NCBI RefSeq assembly: GCF_000046705.1
Contig: NC_005956.1
Location: 1,833,001-1,897,000, forward strand
Source: Bartonella henselae str. Houston-1
GTDB taxonomy: Bacteria > Pseudomonadota > Alphaproteobacteria > Rhizobiales > Rhizobiaceae
Reading direction: 5' to 3'
DNA length: 64,000 nucleotides
A program made the translations under genes and the position numbers. Below, piece by piece: positions 8,815 through 17,097 of this stretch; position 1 is the first letter of the stretch; the number at the start of each line of letters is the position of its first letter. The notes beneath the pieces are model-generated. The model ran no database searches, was not told where the DNA came from, and was given only the letters and a program-made list of their open reading frames with translations.

Positions 8815-10521
8815 TCATTGCTCTAACGAACGACGGATAAAACGCCAACGAACTTTTTCCTGACATGCAGGACGAAAATATAAAACAATCTGTTGTGTGC
8901 GTTGCGGACTTGTTTGCTCAGCAAAATCAATCGAATCTTCAAGACAAATATCAGCATCAGGTGATATGAAATACCAAACTTGCCCATCGCTTACAGCTAA
9001 ACGCACACATTTACCATCATAATTGACTTCCACTTGCGGATGAAGGTGAAACCGAACAGCAACGTTATTTTGTTCTCTTTGTGCGTCTGTATTTTTCTTT
9101 GAGAGCCTCTTTTTTGGGATAAAAAAGCGATCAAAACCCTCGATCACTTTCCCATTTTTTGCCAAAATAAGACCACGTTCATGAACAAGATTAAAAGGTC
9201 GCACATAACCATTATGGCTAGCAATAAAACCAGTTTTTTCCGAATCCTCTATACGGCGTACTTTAACATCGGTTGGTCCCTCAAGCAAAAAAGTAGCACC
9301 ATTTCTTTTTTTATGAAAAACACCCACCGAACAATCATTAACTGTCGCTGTTGAATGTGCCGCGGTAACACGTCCTAAATGCCGATATTCTTCACGCCCA
9401 TAAGAATGAACACCCGTATTGATAATAAAGCGATTTCCCTGAGAAGACATTTCAAAAGACAAACACCCCGAACCAGCATACTCGGCAGCAGAGCGTGGTG
9501 GAAACTTTCCTGTATCCGCAAGCACTGTCGTTTGATTAGCTTGTAAACGCTGAAACCCTGAATAACGTGCATAACTAAAAGGATGTCCTTCTGTCTCATC
9601 AAGCTCTAAAAGTGTCGATAAGCGTTCCGATACAAGGGGACCAACCCCATTAAAATGGGCCAATGTTTGATCTTCATGGATAAAAAACCGCAAAGCCGGC
9701 AACATACGTTCAACAGAATCAATAAGAATACGCGGTGCCGCTTCATTGCTATGCACAAAAAGATGACGCAAAGACAATAAATCCGATAACAAATTCAGTA
9801 AAATGACAGGGCTACGGGAAATATGACCGCCATCAACCAAAATCTGACGTGAAAGCTCTTCGATAAGAAAGGATTGTGCTTTTTTTTTCACTGCCTCTGA
9901 AACAGGCAAAGCAAGAGATGCAAACGTCAAAGCAGCTGCTGCTTGTAAACGTTGATCATTGTTTTCCATACTACAAATCGTTATACGCAAATAACGAAAC
10001 TGGAAACCAAGTGCACGTAAAAAGCATTTTTCAAACCGCTCACTTGCCCCTTGTAACAACATTTTTGAGTTACAAATCCACGAAATCAAACGCCGTGCCA
10101 CAACCGGACTACTCCAAGCAAGTCCCTTCACCTTTTTGCCCCATTGATCAAGCCAATCTTCTAAGAGAGCACGTGCATGTGCCGCTGCTAAATCACTCTC
10201 CGCTGCTGCCATATGACGCAACCAATGAAAATCATGCAAAGCCACCTCCCATTCCGGCGTTGGTGGAACTAATGAAAAAGGAGAAACAGCACCAGAATGA
10301 ACAATATGACCTGCAAAAGGAAAACGACCATGATAAAATTCATGCGCCATCATCGGATCAGCTAAATGCAAATCAATAGGATGCGCTAAAATTTTATGAG
10401 GACGAAACCCCGAAAACCGCCAACGAAACAGTGGTCCAACCCATAAACACCGTATAAATTGATGTGCTCTATAGACAAAGTCCGCTGCCTTTATCTGAGG
10501 ACCTTTTACCGCAATCGCCAC
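8815..10521 (-). CDS. Heparinase II/III family protein
   Basis: A 568-residue protein of the heparinase II/III-like family, found next to rsmB and purH in rhizobia and Brucella. An alpha-helical (alpha/alpha toroid-like) N-terminal part runs to about residue 300. It is followed by a beta-rich C-terminal domain with the family segment INTGVHSYGREEYRHLGRV (367-385) and TAAHSTATVN (386-395). The family includes polysaccharide lyases, but the chromosomal rhizobial members have no established substrate, so a role in surface or periplasmic glycan turnover is inference. Translation most likely starts at GTG 10521, which follows TGGAGATAAGATT. No signal peptide is evident. Confidence 0.85.
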   Translation of the reverse strand: MAIAVKGPQIKAADFVYRAHQFIRCLWVGPLFRWRFSGFRPHKILAHPIDLHLADPMMAHEFYHGRFPFAGHIVHSGAVSPFSLVPPTPEWEVALHDFHWLRHMAAAESDLAAAHARALLEDWLDQWGKKVKGLAWSSPVVARRLISWICNSKMLLQGASERFEKCFLRALGFQFRYLRITICSMENNDQRLQAAAALTFASLALPVSEAVKKKAQSFLIEELSRQILVDGGHISRSPVILLNLLSDLLSLRHLFVHSNEAAPRILIDSVERMLPALRFFIHEDQTLAHFNGVGPLVSERLSTLLELDETEGHPFSYARYSGFQRLQANQTTVLADTGKFPPRSAAEYAGSGCLSFEMSSQGNRFIINTGVHSYGREEYRHLGRVTAAHSTATVNDCSVGVFHKKRNGATFLLEGPTDVKVRRIEDSEKTGFIASHNGYVRPFNLVHERGLILAKNGKVIEGFDRFFIPKKRLSKKNTDAQREQNNVAVRFHLHPQVEVNYDGKCVRLAVSDGQVWYFISPDADICLEDSIDFAEQTSPQRTQQIVLYFRPACQEKVRWRFIRRSLEQ

Positions 10522-10585
10522 AATCTTATCTCCATTTGTGCTGAATCAAGCACAATTTCAGCCATTTTAGTAAATGAACCGTTAA

Positions 10586-11929
10586 TTAAGCCACTTTTCG
10601 CAAGCGCGCTGCAAAAAAACCATCCATTCCTAAAAAAATATTTTTCTCGGCGTCAAAATTTTCATGACAAAAATCTGCAGGTGTTGTGCGCAAAATGCCC
10701 TCAACGGAGAGCAAATGCGCCATAACACCCATTTCCTCTGCAAGGATAGGCTCTAAAACAATGTCACCACGTTCTGATAAAATTCTTGTAATGAGATCTT
10801 CCCCTTCTTCTTTTGCCAATGAACAATTGGAAAAAACAATGCGCCCTCCTTTCTTCAACAAAGCAATAGCTGCGACAAGTAGATCATATTGCAACGCCGC
10901 TAATTTGATGACATCGTTCATCGATTTCGTCCATAAAATATCCGGATGACGACGTATTGTTCCTGTAGAAGAACAAGGAGCATCAAGAAGCACAGCATCA
11001 AAAAGCTGTTTAGGATGAAAATTTTTCACATCCCCCTCACAGCAGCGAACTGAAAAATGAAGTCGCTCCATATTTTCCTTCAAGCGTTTTAGCCGATTAG
11101 CAGAGAGTTCAATTGCTGTCACATCAGCCCCTTGCAAAGCTAGTTGTGCTGTTTTTCCTCCGGGGCTTGCACAAAGATCAGCAACCTGTTTACCATGAAT
11201 ATTTCCGAGTAAACAAGCAGGCAATGAGGCAGCAAAATCTTGAATCCACCAAGCCCCTTCCATATAGCCTGGTAATTCAGAAACAGAACCCTCTAAACGA
11301 CTCAACCGAACCGAACCATTGGGCAAAACAACACCCCCCAACCGTTCTGCCCATCCACGACTATCGGATTTAACTGTCAAATCAAGAGGAGGTGGGGCAC
11401 TTTGAATTTCTAAAATCTGCTCTGTTTTTTCTTTTCCATAAGTTGACACTAAAAGCTGTCCAAACCATACCGGAATGCCTTCAATATGAGGAGCTTTCTG
11501 GCGTAAAAATACTGCCTCACGTGCAACATTGCGTAAAAGAGCATTCACTCCCCCTGAAAAACGACACATACGCGGATCAAGTTTTGCCACACGCACAGCT
11601 AAATCAATGGCCGCATGATCAGGAATATCAAGGTAAAGAATTTGCGCCGCACTGATATGCAAAAGATGCTGAAGTGAAAGTGCTTGTGAAGGCAAAGGCC
11701 TTTTCAAAAAGCGCCTTAAAGCATCTGTAATCTGCCCCCGATGCCGCAACGCCGCAGCCAAAATAGCACGACACAACAAACGATCTCGCTGTGAAAGCCC
11801 TAAATATTGTGGATGTCCATATTCATTATCCGTCAAACCAGAAAGAGAGGTCTTTTTATCAAGCACCACCCCTAAAAGACGAACAGACACCTGCCGGACA
11901 GCTAATCCTGGAACATTTTTTTCGGACAT
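10586..11929 (-). CDS. rsmB: 16S rRNA (cytosine-5) methyltransferase RsmB
   Basis: RsmB/Fmu/Sun family enzyme, 447 residues, making m5C967 in 16S rRNA. It has an N-terminal NusB-like RNA-binding domain (about 10-145) and a Rossmann methyltransferase domain with DLCASPGGKT (251-260) for S-adenosylmethionine. The two conserved cysteines lie in LDAPCSSTG (Cys319) and SNCS (Cys369). Both catalytic cysteines are present, so the enzyme should be active. It lies between htpX and the heparinase-like gene on the same strand, about 60 nt from each. Confidence 0.95.
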   Translation of the reverse strand: MSEKNVPGLAVRQVSVRLLGVVLDKKTSLSGLTDNEYGHPQYLGLSQRDRLLCRAILAAALRHRGQITDALRRFLKRPLPSQALSLQHLLHISAAQILYLDIPDHAAIDLAVRVAKLDPRMCRFSGGVNALLRNVAREAVFLRQKAPHIEGIPVWFGQLLVSTYGKEKTEQILEIQSAPPPLDLTVKSDSRGWAERLGGVVLPNGSVRLSRLEGSVSELPGYMEGAWWIQDFAASLPACLLGNIHGKQVADLCASPGGKTAQLALQGADVTAIELSANRLKRLKENMERLHFSVRCCEGDVKNFHPKQLFDAVLLDAPCSSTGTIRRHPDILWTKSMNDVIKLAALQYDLLVAAIALLKKGGRIVFSNCSLAKEEGEDLITRILSERGDIVLEPILAEEMGVMAHLLSVEGILRTTPADFCHENFDAEKNIFLGMDGFFAARLRKVA

Positions 11930-11988
11930 AGGCCCCGCTTTCCCGTGTTTTAAAACAACACCTTTATGTCTTTATCCCCTGAAGAACT

Positions 11989-13026
11989 TTATGATCGAGG
12001 TCTCTTTGAATCTCCATAACGAAGCCAAGAAGGGCGTTTTTTAATACGCTGAACAGTACTTTCTTCGTTAAAGACACTTGTTTGCGCACCAGAATTCAAA
12101 TCTCTAAAGTCACTGCTTTTTTTATGTAAACCAATTTTTTCATTCCATCCCATATTTTCCACTCTTGCTCCTTTCATCTCTTCTGCTTGCCGACGAAGAG
12201 CAGCAATACGATTTGCTGTTGCGGGATGGGTAGAAAAAAGACTATCGGCCCCTTCACCACGCAAAGGATTGATAATAAACATATGTGCTGTTGCCGGATT
12301 ATGTTCTGCCTCTTCATTGTATACCGTATGCCCCCCACCTGCAATTTTACTCAATGCTGAAGCCAACCATAAAGGATTTCCGCATATTTCAGCCCCTCGC
12401 CTATCAGCAGCATATTCACGGGTGCGACTAATGGCCATTTGCACCAGCATTGCAGCAAAAGGTGCTACAAACAGGGCAAGAAGTCCTCCGATTGCCCCAG
12501 TACTATGAGAATTTTCAGAAGAATGACGCTGTCCCCCCATAAAAAAAGCGAAATTACCAAGCATTGAAATTGCCCCGGCAATCGTTGCAGTCAAAGTCAT
12601 CGTTAACGTATCACGATGCTCAATATGAGCAAGCTCATGCGCCATCACTCCAGCCACTTCTTCTGCACTCAACTGATTTAGCAATCCAGTACTTGCAGCA
12701 ACAGCTGCATTCTGAGGATTACGTCCTGTAGCAAAAGCATTTGGCTGTGCATTATCAATAATATAAACTTTTGGTTGAGGAAGAGAAGCTCTTCGCGCTA
12801 AATCGCTTACAATCTTATAATAAACGGGAGACGAATGTTGATCGACTTCACGTGCACCATACATGCGTAGAACGATTTTATCCGAATTCCAATAAGAAAA
12901 AAAGTTTAAGCCACCAGCCATCAAAAGTGCGATGACCATGCCATTGCTTCCGCCAACCAGATAACCAACTCCCATGAAAAGAGCAGTCATAAAAGCCAAA
13001 AGCATTGCTGTACGCATTATGTTCAT
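11989..13026 (-). CDS. htpX: Membrane zinc metalloprotease HtpX
   Basis: M48 family membrane protease that degrades misfolded inner-membrane proteins. It has 345 residues, with two N-terminal transmembrane helices (about 5-45) and two more around 145-200. The zinc motif HELAH is at 130-134, with the third ligand glutamate in TREYAAD (204). The C-terminus ([15 protein letters not shown], then a basic tail) carries the family's STHP motif. The start at ATG 13026 follows GGAGTTTTTTGAGTC; another ATG lies three codons downstream. It heads the minus-strand series leading to purH. Confidence 0.95.
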   Translation of the reverse strand: MNIMRTAMLLAFMTALFMGVGYLVGGSNGMVIALLMAGGLNFFSYWNSDKIVLRMYGAREVDQHSSPVYYKIVSDLARRASLPQPKVYIIDNAQPNAFATGRNPQNAAVAASTGLLNQLSAEEVAGVMAHELAHIEHRDTLTMTLTATIAGAISMLGNFAFFMGGQRHSSENSHSTGAIGGLLALFVAPFAAMLVQMAISRTREYAADRRGAEICGNPLWLASALSKIAGGGHTVYNEEAEHNPATAHMFIINPLRGEGADSLFSTHPATANRIAALRRQAEEMKGARVENMGWNEKIGLHKKSSDFRDLNSGAQTSVFNEESTVQRIKKRPSWLRYGDSKRPRS

Positions 13027-13110
13027 GACTCAAAAAACTCCATGATAAAATACTATTAATTCTATATGATGGGGTTTTCTTTTTACTTCTTCAATGAAGA
13101 AAGGTATAAA

Positions 13111-13326
13111 ATGGATAAAAAAGACTATAAAATAAATAAACAAAATGCCACTGCTGCTAAACAACAACCCCTTTCTCCGGCAGCACAACGTGCCCTAAAC
13201 GAAGCTGAAGAAAGGCGTAAACATGAAACAAACGAAGAAAAACCTTTAGAAAACGGTGGACGCGGCGGCAAAGACCCTTCACGTTATGGAGACTGGGAAA
13301 TTAAAGGCCGCGCCATTGACTTTTAA
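13111..13326 (+). CDS. DUF1674 / SDHAF4-like protein
   Basis: A 71-residue protein with a lysine/glutamine-rich N-terminus, a helical middle (SPAAQRALNEAEERR) and the family's C-terminal block ENGGRGGKDPSRYGDWEIKG. Eukaryotic members (SDHAF4) help assemble flavinylated succinate dehydrogenase subunit A. A matching role here is inferred. I start at ATG 13111 because GAAGAAAGG stands 6 nt before it; an ATG 15 codons upstream lacks such a site. The gene lies opposite htpX. Its 3' portion has a degenerate second copy immediately downstream (13427-13606). Confidence 0.85.
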   Translation: MDKKDYKINKQNATAAKQQPLSPAAQRALNEAEERRKHETNEEKPLENGGRGGKDPSRYGDWEIKGRAIDF

Positions 13327-13426
13327 AAAGACCACATTGATTTAAAAAATCACACACCCTTTTAAAGAGAATCAGTTTTTGACAAACAAAAACCGAGAAT
13401 CATCGTCCTTCAATATAAAAGCTTTT
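13327..13426. other. Start of the DUF1674/rpsP convergent spacer
   Basis: The original 3' flank of the DUF1674 gene, including TTTAAAGAG and CAGTTTTTGACAAAC, which recur in the degenerate copy. With 13607-13669 it completes a spacer of about 340 nt without another gene. Confidence 0.4.
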
Positions 13427-13606
13427 ACAAGACAAATATGAAATAAATGAAGACAAGTCCTTAAGAAGGTAAGTGCAGCAGCAAAAACCCATCACACTAC
13501 GGAGATTATAAAAATTAAAGCCACACCACGACTTTTAAAAAACGCATGTTGATTTAAAAAATCAACATGCTCCTTTAAAGAGGATCTGTTTTTTGTCTGT
13601 TAAAAA
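13427..13606 (+). pseudogene. Degenerate tandem copy of the DUF1674 gene 3' end
   Basis: About 180 bp can be aligned by eye, base against base, with 13223-13400. Both have ATGAAA(C/T)AAA, then the block ending AAAGACCCTTCACGTTATGGAGAC (here AAAAACCCATCACACTACGGAGAT), then AAATTAAAG and GACTTTTAAAAA, and continue past the stop codon (TTGATTTAAAAAATCA, TTTAAAGAG, CAGTTTTT/CTGTTTTT). Several in-frame stops make it non-coding. This is a partial tandem duplication that has decayed. Confidence 0.6.
13544..13570. terminator. Perfect 12-bp hairpin between convergent genes
   Basis: GCATGTTGATTT and AAATCAACATGC form a perfect 12-bp inverted repeat with a 3-nt loop, between the plus-strand DUF1674 gene and the 3' end of minus-strand rpsP. 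No strong T-run follows immediately (TCCTTTAAAGAGG, then TTTTTT 20 nt on), so rho-independent termination is plausible but not certain. The first copy of the duplicated segment (near 13345) has only a broken version. Confidence 0.45.
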
Positions 13607-13669
13607 CCAATAATAATTGCTCTTCTCCATAAAGGCTTTAACGGCAAATCTGATTATGTTTAAAAATAA

Positions 13670-14053
13670 TCATACCTCTTCTGAGATAGGAGCAGATTCC
13701 GTTTTAGCCGCAGCAGCTTCTTCAGCAGCTTGCTTTGCTGCTGCTATACGTTCTTGTGCTTTTTTGCCCGGTTCACCTTTGTGTGGGTTATTGCGGGTTG
13801 GACGTTTTTTTAATCCAGCAGCATCCAAAAACCGCAAAACGCGATCTGTTGGCTGGGCTCCCTGACCAAGCCAATATTGAATACGTTCTTCATTCAACTT
13901 TACACGTGGTCCATCTTTAGGTAACATTGGATCCCATGCACCAACACGCTCAAGAAACCGCCCATCGCGCGGACTACGAGCATCCGCAACGATAATGTGA
14001 TAATAAGGACGTTTTTTTGAGCCTCCACGGGACAAACGAATTTTCAATGCCAT
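13670..14053 (-). CDS. rpsP: 30S ribosomal protein S16
   Basis: Ribosomal protein S16, 127 residues. The N-terminal S16 fold is clear: [20 protein letters not shown], then [21 protein letters not shown] and the [16 protein letters not shown] block. An alanine/lysine-rich extension after residue 95 is normal for alphaproteobacteria. The start follows AGGAGATAAAAT, a strong ribosome-binding site. It is the last gene of the ffh-chorismate mutase-rpsP series. rimM and trmD, which follow in many relatives, are not adjacent here. Confidence 0.97.
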   Translation of the reverse strand: MALKIRLSRGGSKKRPYYHIIVADARSPRDGRFLERVGAWDPMLPKDGPRVKLNEERIQYWLGQGAQPTDRVLRFLDAAGLKKRPTRNNPHKGEPGKKAQERIAAAKQAAEEAAAAKTESAPISEEV

Positions 14054-14069
14054 ATTTTATCTCCTATTG

Positions 14070-14402
14070 TCAGTTCTGGCTTTCGTTTAAATTTTCTTTT
14101 TTTATTTTTTGCTTTTCAGCAATGACTTCATGCTGGTGCACGACTTCTTTAATGATAAATTTTAAAAATTTCTCAGCAAAATCAGGATCAAAATGCGTGT
14201 CTATAGCTAATTTCCGCAAACGCTTTATCTGATATTGCTCACGCAGAGGATCTACCGCTGGCAAATTATAACGGGCTTTTAAGCGCCCAATTGCCTGCGT
14301 ACAACGAAACCGTTCTGCTAAAATATGAATTAACGTGATATCAAAATTATCAATAGATTGTCGTAAATACGCCAATTCACTCAATATTTTTTCCTGCATC
14401 AT
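14070..14402 (-). CDS. Chorismate mutase, AroQ class
   Basis: A 110-residue monofunctional chorismate mutase converting chorismate to prephenate for phenylalanine and tyrosine synthesis. The all-helical AroQ active-site residues are seen with correct spacing: Arg14, Arg31, Lys42 and Arg54-Glu55 match the Arg11/Arg28/Lys39/Arg51-Glu52 set of the E. coli domain. The lysine/asparagine-rich tail after residue 95 is extra. The start follows AAGGAAGT; a second ATG lies immediately after. It sits 16 nt upstream of rpsP and 21 nt downstream of ffh, so the three are probably cotranscribed. Its product feeds TyrC, encoded at 41.5 kb. Confidence 0.88.
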   Translation of the reverse strand: MMQEKILSELAYLRQSIDNFDITLIHILAERFRCTQAIGRLKARYNLPAVDPLREQYQIKRLRKLAIDTHFDPDFAEKFLKFIIKEVVHQHEVIAEKQKIKKENLNESQN

Positions 14403-14423
14403 ACTTCCTTCCCTCTTTGCATC

Positions 14424-15998
14424 TTATTTTTTCTTGAGATGCTGAGGAAAATTTACCCCTCTATCGGCAGGACCATTGGAAAAACCAGGAAATGTAGGCC
14501 CACGCCCCGGAAGACCGGGTAATACATTCCCCCCATGACCACTTTCTATCTGCTTTTGAAGTTTTGAAAGTTGCTTTGGATCAAACTCCGATAAATCAGG
14601 CAGAGCTCCAGGATCTTTTCCCAAAGCTCCCATTCCCCCAAGGCCCATTTTAGATCCAAGTGCTCCAAACATTTTTCCCATTAAACTGCTTTTCCCTTTA
14701 CCTCCTATGGCTTTCACCATATCCGCCATTTGGCGATGCATTTTTAAAAGCTTATTAATATCAGCAGCACTTGTTCCAGAGCCCTTAGCGATTCGTTGTT
14801 TACGGCTATGTTTCAACAATTCCGGATTGGCGCGTTCTAAAGGCGTCATTGACGAAATAATAGCCAATTGACGATTAAACAAACTATCATCAAGACCGGC
14901 AGCAGCAATTTGATCTTTTACCTTTCCCAAACCGGGCAACATTCCCATAATGCCCCCCATCCCGCCAAGTTTTTTCATTTTTTGCAACTGATCTGCTAGA
15001 TCATTAAGATCAAATTTTCCGGCTTGCATCTTTTTTGCAAAAGCAGCTGCCTTCTCATGATCCATTGTTTCAGCAGCTTTTTCCACCAAAGAAACAATAT
15101 CACCCATTCCGAGAATACGATCAGCAATACGAGTAGGATGAAATTCTTCCAAATCGTCTATTTTTTCCCCAATTCCGATTGCTTTTATCGGCTTTCCCGT
15201 TACAGCACGCATTGAAAGGGCGGCTCCACCGCGTCCATCACTATCCATACGTGTTAAAATAATTCCTGTAATTCCCACACGCTCATCAAAAGAACGTGCT
15301 AGATGGACAGCATCCTGACCAGTCAGGCTATCAGCAACCAACATAATTTCATGAGGACGGCAACAAGCTTTAATTTCAACTAATTCAAGCATCAAAGCTT
15401 CATCAATATGATTACGCCCTGCCGTATCAAGAAGCAGGACATCATAACCGCTAAGTTTAGCTGCCTGTACCGCACGTGTTGCGATATCGACGGGGGACTG
15501 TCCTGCAATAATGGGCAAGCTTGCAAGCTTTGCCTGTTCTCCTAATTGACGCAGTTGTTCCTGTGCTGCAGGACGACGTGTATCTAACGAGGCCATGAGA
15601 ACTTTTTTATTGTGCTTATGGGTTAAACGCTTTGCCAACTTTGCTGTTGTTGTTGTTTTTCCAGAACCCTGTAAACCAATCATCATGATAACAACAGGTG
15701 CTGGTGCGTTTAGATCACTCAGAACGCCTTCATTTCCAAGCACATGAACCAGCTCGTCATGAACGATCTTAACAACCATCTGACCAGGTTTAATTGATTT
15801 AACAATTGCAGACCCAACAGCTTTTTCACGAACCCTATCAGTAAAAGAACGTGCGACATCAAGTGCAACATCGGCCTCTAACAAAGCGCGACGAATTTCT
15901 CGCAGTGCCGCTGCGACATCCTGATCCGACAAAGCACCACGCCCTGTTAAATGAGACAGGATGAAGCCAAGGCGTTCTTGTAAGGATTCAAACATCAT
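14424..15998 (-). CDS. ffh: Signal recognition particle protein Ffh
   Basis: The SRP54-type GTPase binds signal peptides and the 4.5S RNA and delivers nascent membrane proteins to FtsY. The 524-residue protein has the N domain (about 1-95), the G domain with GLQGSGKTTT (108-117), DTRRPAAQEQLR, DTAGR and TRMDSDGRGG, and a methionine/glycine-rich M domain from about 330. The C-terminal GMGALG and proline/glycine-rich tail is somewhat long but normal for the group. The start at ATG 15998 follows GAGGTAA. A structured leader of about 200 nt precedes it. Confidence 0.97.
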   Translation of the reverse strand: MMFESLQERLGFILSHLTGRGALSDQDVAAALREIRRALLEADVALDVARSFTDRVREKAVGSAIVKSIKPGQMVVKIVHDELVHVLGNEGVLSDLNAPAPVVIMMIGLQGSGKTTTTAKLAKRLTHKHNKKVLMASLDTRRPAAQEQLRQLGEQAKLASLPIIAGQSPVDIATRAVQAAKLSGYDVLLLDTAGRNHIDEALMLELVEIKACCRPHEIMLVADSLTGQDAVHLARSFDERVGITGIILTRMDSDGRGGAALSMRAVTGKPIKAIGIGEKIDDLEEFHPTRIADRILGMGDIVSLVEKAAETMDHEKAAAFAKKMQAGKFDLNDLADQLQKMKKLGGMGGIMGMLPGLGKVKDQIAAAGLDDSLFNRQLAIISSMTPLERANPELLKHSRKQRIAKGSGTSAADINKLLKMHRQMADMVKAIGGKGKSSLMGKMFGALGSKMGLGGMGALGKDPGALPDLSEFDPKQLSKLQKQIESGHGGNVLPGLPGRGPTFPGFSNGPADRGVNFPQHLKKK

Positions 15999-16014
15999 TT
16001 ACCTCATTGCTGCA

Positions 16015-16150
16015 TAACAAACCAACCAAAGCAGCATCCGAGAACGCACCGCGCCGTCGGATGTTGACCTCTGAGATCTCTTTATACCCTTATTACACTG
16101 GGGTCTCAGTCGGTGGCTCCAAGTTAATTTTGTCACTGAAAGCTTGCCCT
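16015..16150 (-). promoter_or_regulatory. Structured 5' leader of ffh
   Basis: Between the carbonic anhydrase stop and ffh, two stable inverted repeats are visible. One is CATCCGA/TCGGATG around a GC-rich loop (about 16034-16060). The other is CTGAGA/TCTCAG around a loop of about 27 nt (about 16071-16109), flanked by the complementary bits GAGCCACCGA and AGGTC. The region is richer in GC than the other spacers, which suggests a selected RNA. I could not match it to a riboswitch or small RNA family I know. Confidence 0.4.
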
Positions 16151-16179
16151 TTCAAACAATAAAACCCACACTTTGTCAA
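16151..16179 (-). promoter_or_regulatory. Possible promoter upstream of the ffh leader
   Basis: A perfect TTGACA (16179-16174) preceded by C, as in strong alphaproteobacterial promoters, is followed at about the right distance by an AT-rich region (TTTTATTGTTTGAA). The -10 hexamer is not clear, so the downstream boundary is approximate. Confidence 0.4.
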
Positions 16180-16226
16180 GATTTATCATACAATACCTTT
16201 TATACGAAGCAAAAAGGTAGCAGACA

Positions 16227-16883
16227 TTATTCCTCAAAATTCCCCACCTCAACACGCATAAAATGACCTGTTTCCTGTTCCATACTCCATAATTCACCAC
16301 TTGAGATATCAAACCAAACCCCGTGCAACGTCAAAATACCCTGATCTTTACGCGCCTTTATCCAGGGAAATGTTTCTAAATTTTTCAACGAATGACGAAT
16401 AGAAAGTTTCTCTAATGCGGTCTGCTGCTCTGAAGGGGTCAACGACTTGTTTTCAATAATTGTTTGTGCTGCTGGTATCAAAAGACTTATCCATTGACCA
16501 ATAAAATCATTTGACGATAAAGACTTGCACGTCCCCTCAAGAGCAGTGTTCACCCCCCCACAATGGGCATGACCAAAAACAACAATATGCTTCACCTCAA
16601 GCAATTGGACAGCATATTCAATCGCTGCTGATGTTGCATGATACTGATTATCAGGAGAAAAAGGAGGAACCAAATTTGCCACGTTGCGCAGCGTAAAAAT
16701 TTCACCTGGTTTAGCATCAAAAATCGTTTCTGGTATTGCCCGCGAATCACAACAAGCAATGACCAAAATTTCAGGCTTCTGCCCCTCTATTGCTAATTGC
16801 TGATAATGTGCCGTTTTATAAAAAAAATGATTTTTTATAAAAGACCGGTAACCGCTTAAGAGTCTTTCTGGTAAACGCGTCAT
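16227..16883 (-). CDS. Beta-class carbonic anhydrase
   Basis: A 218-residue zinc enzyme interconverting CO2 and bicarbonate, which supplies bicarbonate to carboxylases such as acetyl-CoA carboxylase (accA at 56.4 kb). The beta-class zinc and dyad residues are all present: Cys44-x-Asp46-x-Arg48 (ACCDSRAIPETI) and His105-x-x-Cys108 (GHAHCGGV). RNVANLVPP (66-74) is also characteristic. No signal peptide is seen, so it is cytoplasmic. It is upstream of ffh on the same strand, but about 230 nt and a probable promoter separate them. Confidence 0.93.
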   Translation of the reverse strand: MTRLPERLLSGYRSFIKNHFFYKTAHYQQLAIEGQKPEILVIACCDSRAIPETIFDAKPGEIFTLRNVANLVPPFSPDNQYHATSAAIEYAVQLLEVKHIVVFGHAHCGGVNTALEGTCKSLSSNDFIGQWISLLIPAAQTIIENKSLTPSEQQTALEKLSIRHSLKNLETFPWIKARKDQGILTLHGVWFDISSGELWSMEQETGHFMRVEVGNFEE

Positions 16884-17097
16884 TTGATATTCACTTTCAT
16901 TTTATCTCTTTTGAAAAAACAGACTACTAACATACAAAAGCACTAAAAATGTCCTTTCATCGAGCAAAATATTTCCATAAAGCAGCAAATTATTACTGTA
17001 AAATGAAAGAAACACCTTTATCCTCTCCTAATAAAGGACTATTCTCCTTAGAAGGAAACTGTTACACTTTAAGAAATAAAGTACAACACTACAGAGA

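Noticed and set aside
9876..10379. 167-codon plus-strand frame inside the heparinase-like gene
   Set aside because: It is antisense to a gene with clear family motifs; the composition is that of a shadow frame.
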